Of a stretch of DNA of 64,000 bases, positions 49,535-58,847 are shown one piece after another. Below the pieces are notes generated by a model. It had not been told where the DNA came from and did no database searches. It saw only the letters and a program-made list of their open reading frames with translations. Origin of the DNA: FEN-1139 sp964396375. GTDB taxonomy: Bacteria > Myxococcota_A > Polyangia > Polyangiales > Polyangiaceae. The stretch is from contig CAYNEY010000032.1 in NCBI GenBank assembly GCA_964396375.1, positions 1-64,000 on the forward strand. The letters are read 5' to 3'. The position numbers and the translations under genes were made by a program. The number at the start of each line of letters is the position of its first letter. Within the stretch, counting starts at the first letter, position 1.

Positions 49535-50316
49535 TCCCCTACGTTGTCGTCGAGACTATCCGTGTTGGCCCGCTCAGCCTCCAGCCCTTCGGGATCTTGG
49601 TGAGCCTCGGGGTGTGGAGCGGCGTTCTGCGGGCGCTTGGCCGTGCGAAGCAACTTGGGATCTCCCGCGACACCATGGTCGAGTTCTTGTTCGTGGTGGT
49701 GTTGTCGGGCTTCGTGGGAGGCCACGTGGCTAGCGTGGCCTTCTACTTCCCGGAGCACATCGCCGGAGATCCGTGGATTTGGCTCCGGCTCTGGGAGAGT
49801 CAGTCCAGCTTGGGAGGGTTCGTGGGTGCGCTCGGTGCCGCGCTGCTCTGGGCACGGCTGCGCCGCACCCCGCTCTTGCCCTTCGCCGAGATCGTGGCGC
49901 GGGTTCTGCCTCTTGGTTGGTTCTTCGGGCGCCTCGGTTGCTCTCTGGTCCATGACCACCCTGGTATCCGTTCGGACGCGTGGTTCGCGGTCGCTTTCCC
50001 CGGTGGGGGCCGGCTGGATCTCGGGTTGCTGGAGGCTGTGTTCGCGGGGCTCTTGACCCTTGTCTTTCTGGTCTGGGAGCGACGCCCGCGGCCGCTTGGT
50101 TTCTACTCGGCGTGGCTCCTCACCCTGTACGCGCCGGTCCGGTTTGGTTTCGACTTCCTCCGTGAAACGGAGCAGGCAGGCGGCGATCGCCGGCTGGGGC
50201 CGCTCACGTTTGCTCAGTACTGTTGCCTCGGCTTCGCGCTGATCGGAGCTCTGCGGCTCCGCGCCATCAGCGGGGTTTTGCCCGCGCGGCAGCGAGAATC
50301 CAGCCTCCGGTCGTAG
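49531..50316 (+). CDS. lgt: Prolipoprotein diacylglyceryl transferase-like membrane protein
   Basis: 261 residues from GTG 49531 (IPYVVVETIRVGPLSLQPFG), overlapping the aminopeptidase stop. The polytopic pattern with SLQPFGILVSLGVWSGVLRA, and FGRLGCSLVHDHPG at the Lgt signature position, supports the family. The E. coli HGGLIG motif appears as LGGFVG, lacking the histidine (H103 in E. coli), while the Arg of the signature (FGRLG) and YAPVRFGFDFLRET with a C-terminal Arg are present. Either this is a divergent lineage form or a paralogue with another substrate. It may act in inner-membrane lipid or sulfur-linked modification. Confidence 0.8.
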   Translation: MIPYVVVETIRVGPLSLQPFGILVSLGVWSGVLRALGRAKQLGISRDTMVEFLFVVVLSGFVGGHVASVAFYFPEHIAGDPWIWLRLWESQSSLGGFVGALGAALLWARLRRTPLLPFAEIVARVLPLGWFFGRLGCSLVHDHPGIRSDAWFAVAFPGGGRLDLGLLEAVFAGLLTLVFLVWERRPRPLGFYSAWLLTLYAPVRFGFDFLRETEQAGGDRRLGPLTFAQYCCLGFALIGALRLRAISGVLPARQRESSLRS

Positions 50317-50818
50317 AAAGCGCCATCGATACGGCGAGAGCGAACACCCCCTGGTAGCCCACACAGCCGCATCCGAGGGAGCCCATCAAGAAGGCCAGGG
50401 GCAGCCCGAAGGCGAAGGCGCGAGTCGACTGCTCCTCCCGCCGTACGAAACCCGCGAACAGGAGTGTCGCGAGCGCTCCGCCCACCACACAGGCGAGCAT
50501 GCACGAGAGGCTCACCGCACCGTGAGTGCACCCCCCACCGGGCTCGGTCACCAGGTGGACCAGCACGAAGGGAATGAGGCCGAAGAAGACCCCCGGGGCC
50601 ACCACCCGCTCTGTGACACGGCCTCGCCAGAAGTATCCGATCCCGAGGGTGAGCAAGAGCAATCCTGCCGCGAAGTCGAACAGATGGCGTGGCCCCAAGA
50701 GGACGCCGACGCCGATGAGCAAAAGCAGCGGCAGGCCTGCGAGGCAAGCACGCCGCAGTCGAGCGCGCTCGTAGATCCGAAACAGGCGTTGCTCGAGCAG
50801 CGAGGTGTCAGATGTCAT
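50267..50818 (-). CDS. Polytopic membrane protein partner of ECF sigma factor
   Basis: 183 residues from ATG 50818 (MTSDTSLLEQRLFRIYERAR), convergent with the lgt-like gene and overlapping its end by 50 bp. Six membrane helices are likely: ACLAGLPLLLLIGVGVLLG, FDFAAGLLLLTLGIGYFWRG, APGVFFGLIPFVLVHLVTEP, SCMLACVVGGALATLLFAGF, AFAFGLPLAFLMGSLGCG, and FALAVSMALSTTGGWILAAA. It overlaps the sigma gene by 11 bp. It resembles membrane anti-sigma partners (DUF1109-like). That role is inferred from its position. Confidence 0.7.
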   Translation of the reverse strand: MTSDTSLLEQRLFRIYERARLRRACLAGLPLLLLIGVGVLLGPRHLFDFAAGLLLLTLGIGYFWRGRVTERVVAPGVFFGLIPFVLVHLVTEPGGGCTHGAVSLSCMLACVVGGALATLLFAGFVRREEQSTRAFAFGLPLAFLMGSLGCGCVGYQGVFALAVSMALSTTGGWILAAARAKPR

Positions 50819-51341
50819 AAAGCTTGCTCCAGAGCATCTTGAGTCGAAAAATGGCGCGCTGTCTGCGCTTTCGTAGGTGTGGAGAGGCTGGGCTGTCGCC
50901 GATCTCGCGGGTCAGAAGCTCGCGGAGGGCTGCTTGATCGACCTCGCCGAGACTCTCGATGGCGGTCTCGAGTGCGAGCGAGAGTTCCCGATCTTCCACG
51001 GTTTGCTCGGGTGAGCGTTCGGACAGGGAGAGTTCGGTGTCGAGCGGCTGTTCGCGACTCCGCCTGCGCCGCTGCCGGAGCGTGCGGCATTCGAAGAACG
51101 CGATGGACAGCGCCCAGGCTGCCGCGGAACGCCCCTCTCGATAGTTCGAGGCCTGAGCGAAGAGCTTCTCGAGGGTGCGCTGTGCTGCGTCTTCGGCGTC
51201 GGCGTGGTTGCCGAGACTCCGGGCGCAGTATTTTGAAAGCAGAGGGAAGAGCCCGTCGAACACCACGCGAAAGGTGCTCCGATCCCCCTCGGAGAGACCG
51301 AGCAGGGCTCGGTTCAGCTCCTCTTCGGTGTACGTGGCCAT
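50808..51341 (-). CDS. ECF-family RNA polymerase sigma factor
   Basis: 177 residues from ATG 51341 (MATYTEEELNRALLGLSEGD). Region 2 reads FRVVFDGLFPLLSKYCARSL, GNHADAEDAAQRTLEKLFAQ and SAAAWALSIAFFECRTLRQR. Region 4 is ETAIESLGEVDQAALRELLT followed by KRRQRAIFRLKMLWSKLYDI, with a weak HTH. It is coupled to the membrane protein downstream. The 65-bp palindromic repeats at 51411-51560 lie upstream and may influence its expression. Confidence 0.85.
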   Translation of the reverse strand: MATYTEEELNRALLGLSEGDRSTFRVVFDGLFPLLSKYCARSLGNHADAEDAAQRTLEKLFAQASNYREGRSAAAWALSIAFFECRTLRQRRRRSREQPLDTELSLSERSPEQTVEDRELSLALETAIESLGEVDQAALRELLTREIGDSPASPHLRKRRQRAIFRLKMLWSKLYDI

Positions 51342-51410
51342 CGACGGTACGGTTCCCGCTCAACATGGGGTTGGGACAGCGCTCTTGCCAGTCTTAGGCA
51401 CCAAGCGAGA

Positions 51411-51560
51411 CCCGCGTGACAGGGGCCATGGCCCCCGGCTCGCCTGGTCCTGGCGGCGGTGCCAACGGCCCCTCGCCCGCGTGACAGGGGCCATGGCCCC
51501 CGGCTCGCCTGGTCCTGGCGGCGGTGCCAACGGCCCCTCGCCCGCGTGACAGGGGCCACG
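51411..51560. repeat. 65-bp tandem repeats with 14-bp palindrome
   Basis: Units start with CCCGCGTGAC at 51411, 51476 and 51541: two complete copies and a partial third. Each complete unit contains the perfect palindrome GGGGCCATGGCCCC (51423-51436 and 51488-51501). They sit between the sigma factor start and the end of the DUF5695 gene, both on the minus strand. Confidence 0.9.
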
Positions 51561-51577
51561 GACCCCGGTGGGTCGTA

Positions 51578-54500
51578 TCAGGGATTCAGCGTGACCGTGG
51601 TCGGTTCCGTGCCGAGGGGGATCACCTGTGCCCCACGCTCCACGGTGAAGCTGGTGGTGGGCGTGAAGGGTCCCACACCCGCTGGGTTCGCCGGTTGCTC
51701 GATGCGCAGGCGCGCGTTTTCAGTGTGCGGCGTAGAAGGGGACAAGACCAGCGTTATCGCGTGTGTCGTGGGGGAGTAGCTGACTTCGGAGAAGGTGCCG
51801 GCCTCGAGGGTGAGATAGACACCGACCGGAGCAAGGTAGAGTCGCTGCCGGAAGGAATCGAGCACGCTCAGGTGGATCTGACCTGCTTGCTCGGTCACAT
51901 TGCCGCCGAAGCCGAGCCAACCGAACTCGGGGTGCTCAACCAAGTATGCCCCAGTGTTGTAGGCATGCCCGAAGAAGTTCAGGCCATAGTCGCCGGTGAT
52001 CGGATCCCAACGCATGGTGTCCGGAAAGCTGTGGAAGGCCATGGATGGAAACCCGGCTTGGTCGATGTTCGAGAGCGAGCCCATCATTCCCGCGTAGCCG
52101 ATCCTGAGTAGATGAAAATCCTCGGGGCTATCACGGTACTCAGTGAGGATCGGGATAGCATTCAGGCTCGAACCGTAGTGATGGAGCATGCGCTCGATGC
52201 GGCCGATCTTGGCGCCGCCGTACACGAAGTCCCAGTAACGGCGGGCGCAGCCGTTGTAGCCCCAATGGGGCACGGTCGGCATGTAGGCGAGGATGGCGTC
52301 CACACAGACCGCCGACTTTTCGTGCATGCCGAAGTGTCGGGTCCAGCCGTAGACCTCCTCCTGCCCGGTCGAGTCCCACGCCATCTCGCTGCCGAAAGGA
52401 TAGGCCTCGGACGCCCAGCGGTCGGCTCGCGCGCGCATCCTAGTCTCGAGGTCACTGGCCTCTCCACTCATCCCCTCGCGCTCGAGATCCTTCAAGATCT
52501 CGATGAACACCGTGCCATCCATCAGCCCTACATGGGCGTAGTCTGCGCCGATGGTGGTCATCGCCACCACCGTTTGGTACGCCTGGTTCAGATACCAGTC
52601 CCAGGTGTGCGTGCTGACAAGCCCCGTGGTGTTGCGCGCCAACCGGTACATGGTCCAATAAAGAGCGGCCACGTGGGGATAGTTGTAGGAGCGCGGCGTT
52701 TGCAGGGTGTGGGCCTTGGTCCAGGCTCCCCAGTAGGACCAGTCGATGGACGGGTCATAGTAGTCGGCCCCAAGCTCGCCGGGCTCGTAGTAGAAGAGGG
52801 TGCGTTTCACTCCCCACTTCAGCTCTCCCTCGCTGTACTGGAGGTTGCCAAAGAGTGGGCCATCGATGAACTCCTCATACTTCGCGACCTGCTCGGCGGT
52901 GGGTTGGCCGAGCTGCTTCATGATCCCGGCTAGCCACGTGGCTCCACCGTCGTCGCCAAGGCCCGCGACCCACGCCTGCTTGGTCTGGGTGACGATTTGG
53001 TTCAGTTCTCGGTCGTAGGTCATCACCGAGGGGCTGCGTCCGAAGGGATCCGCAGGGTCCACGAACCAGGCATTGGTGGTGAGGAACTGTCCCAAGTCCC
53101 CGACCACCTCGCTTGCGGGCTTGGTCAGATAGTATTGAATGCTCTGCGTCTGGCCGTCTTCGTAGGTGAGAGTGACCTGGGACCGGCCCCAGCCGCTTCC
53201 GCTCACCGCGTACGACGTGAAGCCTCCCGGTGCGGTACCGCTTGGCGTCAAGGTGAGGGACCCCGCTGGTTCGACGGCAAGGTTCGCGATCGCGCTCGGG
53301 GCCTTGACCCATAGCTTACCTGTGATGTCTTGGGGCAGGATGTAGCCCGGCAGCCCCACCGCGACTGGGCGGTGGTTCTCGACCAAGGTGTCCTCGATGG
53401 TGCGGATCTGGTCGGCGAGGACGAACCGGACACCATAGGTACGGGACTCGCCCGGCGCCAGGCTGGCGCTGGTGGGCGGGTTCCAGGGATTCGCCCCTGC
53501 CCACTCGTTGTCGGCGTAGGCGCGGCTGTGCACCATCCACTCCAAAAAGCCCTCGAACGTGGTGCCCCGCGGGCTCAGCTCCTGGAACAGGGCGACCGGA
53601 TCCTGAGAGTCCTCAGTCGGCGCATTCACGATCGGGTTGTAGGCTTCGAAGGGGGTGCCCGCCTCCGGCAACACGAGCAGCGCTGGGCCGCTCCCGTCCA
53701 GGCGTGTGACCTGTGCATAGCCTGCGTCGCCCCCAATGTAAGGATCGACGAAGGAGCAGCGCGCGTGAGCTTCCTCGAGGGAGCGATTGGTGATGATGTT
53801 GTTGAAGGCCATCGGAAGGCCGAGTGCCCCCACTTCCACCGTCGAGCTGCCCTGATTCGTGAGCTCGAAGCGCATCGCCAGCCTTCCGTTCACGTTCACG
53901 AAGGAGCGCCGCACGCTGAGCGGCACGCCCGGGAGTGCGGCGGCCAGATCGGCTTCGGCCAGCACGTCGCCCGCGGCGGCGCCAGCGGTCACGGCGTTTC
54001 GGTTCATCGCGGTGGTGACGTTGCGGTACTCCCCACCGTCACTGCGATAGCGCAAGGTGAGGTCGCCCAGGTAGAAGTACCCAGGACCATTCCGCTGGGC
54101 GCGCCGGTCACCGGGCACGAAGTCGAAGCCAACGTCGACTTTGGGATGAAGCCCGACCACAGTCTGTGAGTCGCGATCCAAACTCACGCACAGCTCGGCG
54201 GTTTCGATGCCCAGGGCGTCGCTCGCGGTGCTGCAGTTCGCCTCGATCCACGGGAGATCTGCCAGACCACCCACCCCGCTGCCCCCGTTTCCGGTCATGC
54301 CGCCTGCGCCAGGAGCAGTGCTGCCGCCTGCGCCAGGAGCGGTGCTGCCGCCTGCGCCGGGAGCAGTGCTGCNNNNNNNNNNNNNNNNNNNNNNNNNNNN
54401 NNNNNNNNNNNNNNNNNNNNNNNNNNNNNNNNNNNNNNNNNNNNNNNNNNNNNNNNNNNNNNNNNNNNNNNNCCTGCGCCAGGAGCGGTGCTGCCGCCTG

Positions 54501-54762
54501 CGCCGGGAGCAGTGCTGCCGCCTGCGCTGGGAGCAGTGCTGCCACCTGCGCCGGGAGCAGTGCTGCCACCTGCGCCAGAGAGTCCGGTCGCCCCACCGAG
54601 CGAGGACGAGCTTCCGGAGAACCCCGTTCCAGCACCCCCTTGTGCGACTCCGCCCCCACCGGTGGTCGAAACCTCGGGACCGCTGTCGCTTCCGCCGCAG
54701 CCTGCGACGAAGGAGAGGGTGATGACAGGGAGGAGCGAGCAGTTTCGGGAGAGTTTCATCAT
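51578..54762 (-). CDS. DUF5695-like secreted lipoprotein (six-hairpin glycosidase-like)
   Basis: ATG 54762 or 54759 (MMKLSRNCSLLPVITLSFVA), with lipobox VAGC. A linker of AGGSTAPG units follows and is broken by a 100-N gap at 54373-54472, across which the frame shifts. The mature domain of about 890 residues reads TASDALGIETAELCVSLDRD, YPHVAALYWTMYRLARNTTG, EEVYGWTRHFGMHEKSAVCV and YDPSIDWSYWGAWTKAHTLQ. This matches DUF5695-type proteins, which combine a beta-sandwich with an alpha/alpha barrel as in GH families. Glu and Asp residues in the barrel could be catalytic but are not assignable. It is likely an outer-surface polysaccharide hydrolase. Confidence 0.78.
54373..54472. other. Assembly gap (100 N) in linker repeats of the DUF5695 protein
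   Basis: Flanked by the same 24-bp unit (CCTGCGCCAGGAGCGGTGCT) on both sides. Confidence 0.95.
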
Positions 54763-54926
54763 GGGGAGCGGGGCGGGGTCGGGGACGCCGCGCCGACCGC
54801 GCGGTACCGATTTCGAGGTTAGACGCTTCGTCCTCACCCGATCAGGCAGAAGGGAACGACTCCTTTTGCCCTTGCTGTGGTTCTGGCCCCTCCCCAAGCT
54901 GAGCTCCGAGCACTAGGCTCGCTACC

Positions 54927-55871
54927 ATGTCGAAGGAGGCGATCCGTTGCGAGTCCCTCACCAAACGCTACAGCGACAAGCTTGCGGTCGACGCCCTCGA
55001 TCTCGTCGTCCCACAAGGGATTTGTCAGGGGCTGCTCGGTCCGAATGGCGCGGGCAAGACCACCACCGTGGAGATGATGGAGGGATTGAGCCAGCCGAGT
55101 CAAGGTCGGGTGATGTTGTTTGGTCAGGGCTGGGGGACCGGGGACGATCAGTCCTTGCGCCTCCGGATCGGCGTGCAACTCCAGGAGACCGTGCTCGCGG
55201 ACAAGCTCCACGTCGACGAGGTGATCCGCCTGTTTCGATCCTTTTATCCGAGCGGGCGTGATGTCGACGAGATCCTCGATCTGCTTTCGCTCCGCTCCTG
55301 TCGACACCAGCAGTATTGCCGTCTCTCGGGGGGACAGAAGCAGCGGGTGGCGGTGGCTACTGCGCTGGTCGGAGAGCCTGAGCTCCTGTTCCTCGACGAA
55401 CCCACCACCGGGCTGGATCCCCGCGCCCGCCAGGCGCTGTGGGATGTGGTGCGGGATTTCCGCGCGCGAGGAGGGACGGTGGTCCTTACCACCCACTACA
55501 TGGAAGAGGCGGCGGCCCTGTGCGACGAAATCGCGATTCTGGACAGCGGACGGATCATCGCCGAAGGAAGCCCACGAGCTCTGGTCGAGCGGCTGGGTGA
55601 CATCCAGGAGTTGAGCTTCGACCTCGAGCCGCCGCACCAGCTCCAGGCCCTTGCCTCGCCCGGAGTGAGGAAGCTGACGAACAGCGGCAACCACTACCGG
55701 CTGATCCTGGATCGGAGCCTCGGTACCTTGACTGAAGTGCTCACCGAGCTGCTCCATCGGGGTGTGGTGCCCGTTGGACTCGCCACCCACCAGCCAACGC
55801 TCGATGATGTCTTCCTCGAACTCACGGGCAAGCAACTCTGCGTCGAATCCGCACCAGACGAGGCACCATGA
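54927..55871 (+). CDS. ABC transporter ATP-binding protein
   Basis: 314 residues from ATG 54927 (MSKEAIRCESLTKRYSDKLA). Walker A is GPNGAGKTT near 42, the Q-loop is in GVQLQETVLADKLHVDEV, the signature is RLSGGQKQRVAVATALVG, Walker B is LLFLDEPTTGLDPRARQ, and the H-loop is TTHYMEEAAALCDEIAILD. The C-terminal extension of about 90 residues fits multidrug or polysaccharide/lipid exporters (DrrA/CcmA type). The stop overlaps the permease start (ATGA), and the two form one export ABC transporter. Confidence 0.95.
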   Translation: MSKEAIRCESLTKRYSDKLAVDALDLVVPQGICQGLLGPNGAGKTTTVEMMEGLSQPSQGRVMLFGQGWGTGDDQSLRLRIGVQLQETVLADKLHVDEVIRLFRSFYPSGRDVDEILDLLSLRSCRHQQYCRLSGGQKQRVAVATALVGEPELLFLDEPTTGLDPRARQALWDVVRDFRARGGTVVLTTHYMEEAAALCDEIAILDSGRIIAEGSPRALVERLGDIQELSFDLEPPHQLQALASPGVRKLTNSGNHYRLILDRSLGTLTEVLTELLHRGVVPVGLATHQPTLDDVFLELTGKQLCVESAPDEAP

Positions 55872-56902
55872 AGCCGCGCTCGCCACTGTTCGAACTCACC
55901 TTCGCCCGTCTGCTCGAGTTTGCGCGTGAGCCGGGGATCGTGTTCTGGGTGTTCTTGTTCCCGCTGCTGATGGCCTTCGGGCTGGGGATTGCCTTTCGGA
56001 ATCAGACGGTCGAGGCACCGCGCGTGGCGGTGGTTGGTGCCCCCGAAGCGCAGGAAACACGCGCTCTGAAGGAGAGCCGAAGGCTGAAAGTCGTGGCGCT
56101 GCCGGAGGATGCCGCGCGTCGAGAGCTTCTGCGTACCAAGGTAGATCTGGTGGTCTTGGTCGAGCCAGGTGCGCCACGTCTGCTGTTCGATCCGCGCTCC
56201 GGAAAGTCCGAGGTCGCGAAGCTTCTGGTGACCGAGGTGCTGGAAGAAGCAGCGGGAAGAAAGGACTTGGTGAGGCCAAAGCACGAGGCTTCCGTGGTGC
56301 CCGGGGCGCGCTACATCGACTATCTCATTCCCGGCTTGATCGGGATGAACCTGATGGGGACCAGTCTCTGGGGCGTCGGCTACAACCTGGTTCTGGCGCG
56401 AAAACGCCGCCTGTTGCGCCGTTATGCGGTGACACCGATGCGACGCACCCACTTCCTGCTCTCCTATTTCTTTGCGCGGAGCCTGTTTCTGTTCGCCGAG
56501 ATCGGTGTTCTGCTGCTCTTCGGTTGGGCGCTGTTCGGGACTACCATCGTCGGCAGCCTCCTTGCGTATGCCTGGGTGGCGTTCCTGGGAGCGGCCTCCT
56601 TCGCGGGGATCAGTCTGATGATCGGCGCGCGGATCGAGAATACCGAGGTCGCGAATGGTTGGATGAACCTGGTACAGCTTCCGATGTGGGTGCTGTCTGG
56701 CGTCTTCTTCTCCTACGAGCGCTTCCCCGAATGGATGTGGCCGCTGATCCGCGCTTTGCCGCTCACTGCCATCAATGATGCGCTCCGAACCATCGGCAAC
56801 GAGGGTGGCGGATTGCTTTCTTGTCGCGTCGAACTCCTGGTTTTACTGGTTTGGGGCGGCGTCGGATTTTTGGTGGCCAAGCGAATGTTTCGCTGGCAGT
56901 GA
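55868..56902 (+). CDS. ABC-2 type transporter permease
   Basis: 344 residues from ATG 55868. The first membrane helix is near IVFWVFLFPLLMAFGLGIAF. A large extracytoplasmic loop follows (QETRALKESRRLKVVALPED). The remaining helices lie in IGMNLMGTSLWGVGYNLVLA, SYFFARSLFLFAEIGVLLLF, VGSLLAYAWVAFLGAASFAG, MNLVQLPMWVLSGVFFSYER, and the C-terminal VELLVLLVWGGVGFLVAKRM. It is typical of ABC2_membrane proteins and partners the ATPase encoded upstream. The substrate is unknown. Confidence 0.92.
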   Translation: MKPRSPLFELTFARLLEFAREPGIVFWVFLFPLLMAFGLGIAFRNQTVEAPRVAVVGAPEAQETRALKESRRLKVVALPEDAARRELLRTKVDLVVLVEPGAPRLLFDPRSGKSEVAKLLVTEVLEEAAGRKDLVRPKHEASVVPGARYIDYLIPGLIGMNLMGTSLWGVGYNLVLARKRRLLRRYAVTPMRRTHFLLSYFFARSLFLFAEIGVLLLFGWALFGTTIVGSLLAYAWVAFLGAASFAGISLMIGARIENTEVANGWMNLVQLPMWVLSGVFFSYERFPEWMWPLIRALPLTAINDALRTIGNEGGGLLSCRVELLVLLVWGGVGFLVAKRMFRWQ

Positions 56903-56911
56903 CCGACCGTG

Positions 56912-56925
56912 CGAGGGGCCCCTCG
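56912..56925. terminator. Possible weak terminator after the ABC operon
   Basis: CGAGGGGCCCCTCG is a perfect 14-bp palindrome 10 bp after the permease stop. No T-tract follows, so intrinsic termination is doubtful. Confidence 0.3.
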
Positions 56926-57051
56926 AGGGCAGCACTGCAGTAAATCCCTGGGTTTTCTGGGCTCTGTGCCAGTTCTGGCTAGGCGAGAAGCAAAGCTCGG
57001 AGCATGATGCTGCCATGTCGCGTGCCCGGTCACAGCAGCATCTGGTGAGGA

Positions 57052-58827
57052 GTGAGGGCTGTGACGCGTAGTCCGAGCGAGCCTCTTCGACTCGGTGGAC
57101 GGTCGACAGCGAGGCGGTGGTGGCAAGCGCCTCGCTACGTCGACGAGGAACTCGATCGCGCGGGGCGGGTCGTTCATGCCTTGGGGCTGGGGATCGCGAT
57201 CATCTCGGTTCCGATCCTTTTGCATCAGCTCCTGCTCGGAAATTGGGCGGCGATCGCGGTGCTGCTGTTCGAAGACTTGATGGTGGGCGTCTCACTGGTT
57301 CTGAACCGCCGGTCGTCACCGCGGACCGCCGCGCGCCTGCTTGGGGTAAGCTCGCTTGCATTTGCGGCCAGCCTTCAGTTCGTGAGTCCGCACGGGGTAC
57401 ATGACGTGGTGACCATGGTGTACCCGGCGGTGATCGTGCTGGCTGGTGCGCTCCTCGACACGCGTGGGTTCGTTGGCATGACTCTGCTTGCCATGGGCAC
57501 GCTCGCCGTGCAGTACGCTCTCGAGGTGGGAGGGTGGATCGAAAAGCCCCTCAGTCGTTTCGCGGAGTGGCGCTTTTTGTTGGACATGGAGGTGATTCTC
57601 GCCATCAGCGCGCTTACGACTCACCTCCTCATCCGTTCGCTCCGGGAGAGTATTGCGCGCACCAAGCGGCGGGTCGCGGCGCTCGCGGAGAGTGAGGCCC
57701 TCTACCGTACCTTGTTCGAATCGGCGACCGAGGCGGTGATGGTGGCCGACCTCGCCGACGGCCGTTTGGTGGACGTCAATCAGCGGGCGGTTCTGCTGTT
57801 CGGCATTCCCGAGAGTGAGCTACTGAAACGAAGCTGGACCAGCTTGGCCGGTGAAGCAGAGGCGGCGGAGCGCTTGCTCAGGGAACTCCGGGAGAGCCCG
57901 GGGCAGAGCCCGGCGCCGGTCGAGTGGCGTGTCCGGTGCGGCGACGAAACGGAGCTTTGGATCGATGGGGTGGGTCGTCGCGTGCTGCTCGATGGGGTGG
58001 AGCGTGCGCTGTTTTCGCTCCGCGACGTCACGGAGAAGCGCCGCGCCGCTGCAAAGAGCGCGCGGCTCTCGGCGGTCCTCGGGCAGGCCGAGAACCTTGC
58101 CAGCTTGGGACGCCTAGCGGGGGGCGTAGCCCATGATTTCAACAACCTGCTCATGTGCATGGGGGGCAATGCGGACGTGGCGAGGCTCCGTTCTCCTGAC
58201 CTGCCTCAGGTTGTTCCCTATTTGGAAGAGATCGGTCAGGCCGTTCGGCGCGCCAGTGAGCTGACCGAGCGCCTCTTGGCCCTCTCACGCAGGCAGCGTA
58301 TCGAGCCAAGGGTGGTGGATGTCCGGCAGTTCCTCGAATCCTCGAAAAGGATCCTCACCCGGTTGCTCGGCGAAACCTTCGAGCTCTCCTGCACGGTGGC
58401 CGACGATACACGACCTCTGTTCGTCGATCCGCAGCAGCTCGAGCAGATGATCATGAACTTGGTGGTCAACGCCCGCGACGCGACCAAAAATCAGGCGGGG
58501 AGCATTCGCCTGGAGGCCGCCAATGTCGAGGGACCGGGCGGTGTGGCTGACCTCTGGGTACGGCTGAGGGTGGTCGATGGGGGCTCAGGCATTGCCCCTG
58601 AGCTGCTCCCGAGGATCTTCGATCCGTTCTTCACCACCAAGCCTGTCGGCACCGGCACTGGCCTCGGCCTGTCGATGGTGTTGGGTGCAGCGGAGCAGAA
58701 CGGCGGGAGGGTGGAGGTATCGTCGAGCCTCGGAGTTGGGACCTCGGTGGATATCTTGTTGCCGGCATGGGTCCCTGAGTCTGCCGTCGCGGTCAAGGGG
58801 AGCGTGTGCGCCGACTCTCATCCTTGA
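57052..58827 (+). CDS. Membrane-bound PAS sensor histidine kinase
   Basis: 591 residues from GTG 57052 (GTG 57061 also possible). The N-terminal half has about six hydrophobic segments (GLGIAIISVPILLHQLLLGN, HDVVTMVYPAVIVLAGALLD, GMTLLAMGTLAVQYALEVG). A PAS domain starts at ALYRTLFESATEAVMVADLA. The H-box is LAGGVAHDFNNLLMCMGGNA near 355, the N-box is MNLVVNARDATKNQAGSIRL, and the G boxes are VVDGGSGIAPELLPRIFDPF and TGTGLGLSMVLGAAEQNGG. No receiver domain or adjacent regulator is present, so it is an orphan kinase. The signal is unknown. Confidence 0.92.
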   Translation: MRAVTRSPSEPLRLGGRSTARRWWQAPRYVDEELDRAGRVVHALGLGIAIISVPILLHQLLLGNWAAIAVLLFEDLMVGVSLVLNRRSSPRTAARLLGVSSLAFAASLQFVSPHGVHDVVTMVYPAVIVLAGALLDTRGFVGMTLLAMGTLAVQYALEVGGWIEKPLSRFAEWRFLLDMEVILAISALTTHLLIRSLRESIARTKRRVAALAESEALYRTLFESATEAVMVADLADGRLVDVNQRAVLLFGIPESELLKRSWTSLAGEAEAAERLLRELRESPGQSPAPVEWRVRCGDETELWIDGVGRRVLLDGVERALFSLRDVTEKRRAAAKSARLSAVLGQAENLASLGRLAGGVAHDFNNLLMCMGGNADVARLRSPDLPQVVPYLEEIGQAVRRASELTERLLALSRRQRIEPRVVDVRQFLESSKRILTRLLGETFELSCTVADDTRPLFVDPQQLEQMIMNLVVNARDATKNQAGSIRLEAANVEGPGGVADLWVRLRVVDGGSGIAPELLPRIFDPFFTTKPVGTGTGLGLSMVLGAAEQNGGRVEVSSSLGVGTSVDILLPAWVPESAVAVKGSVCADSHP

Positions 58828-58847
58828 AGGGGGTATTTTCGGCGCGC

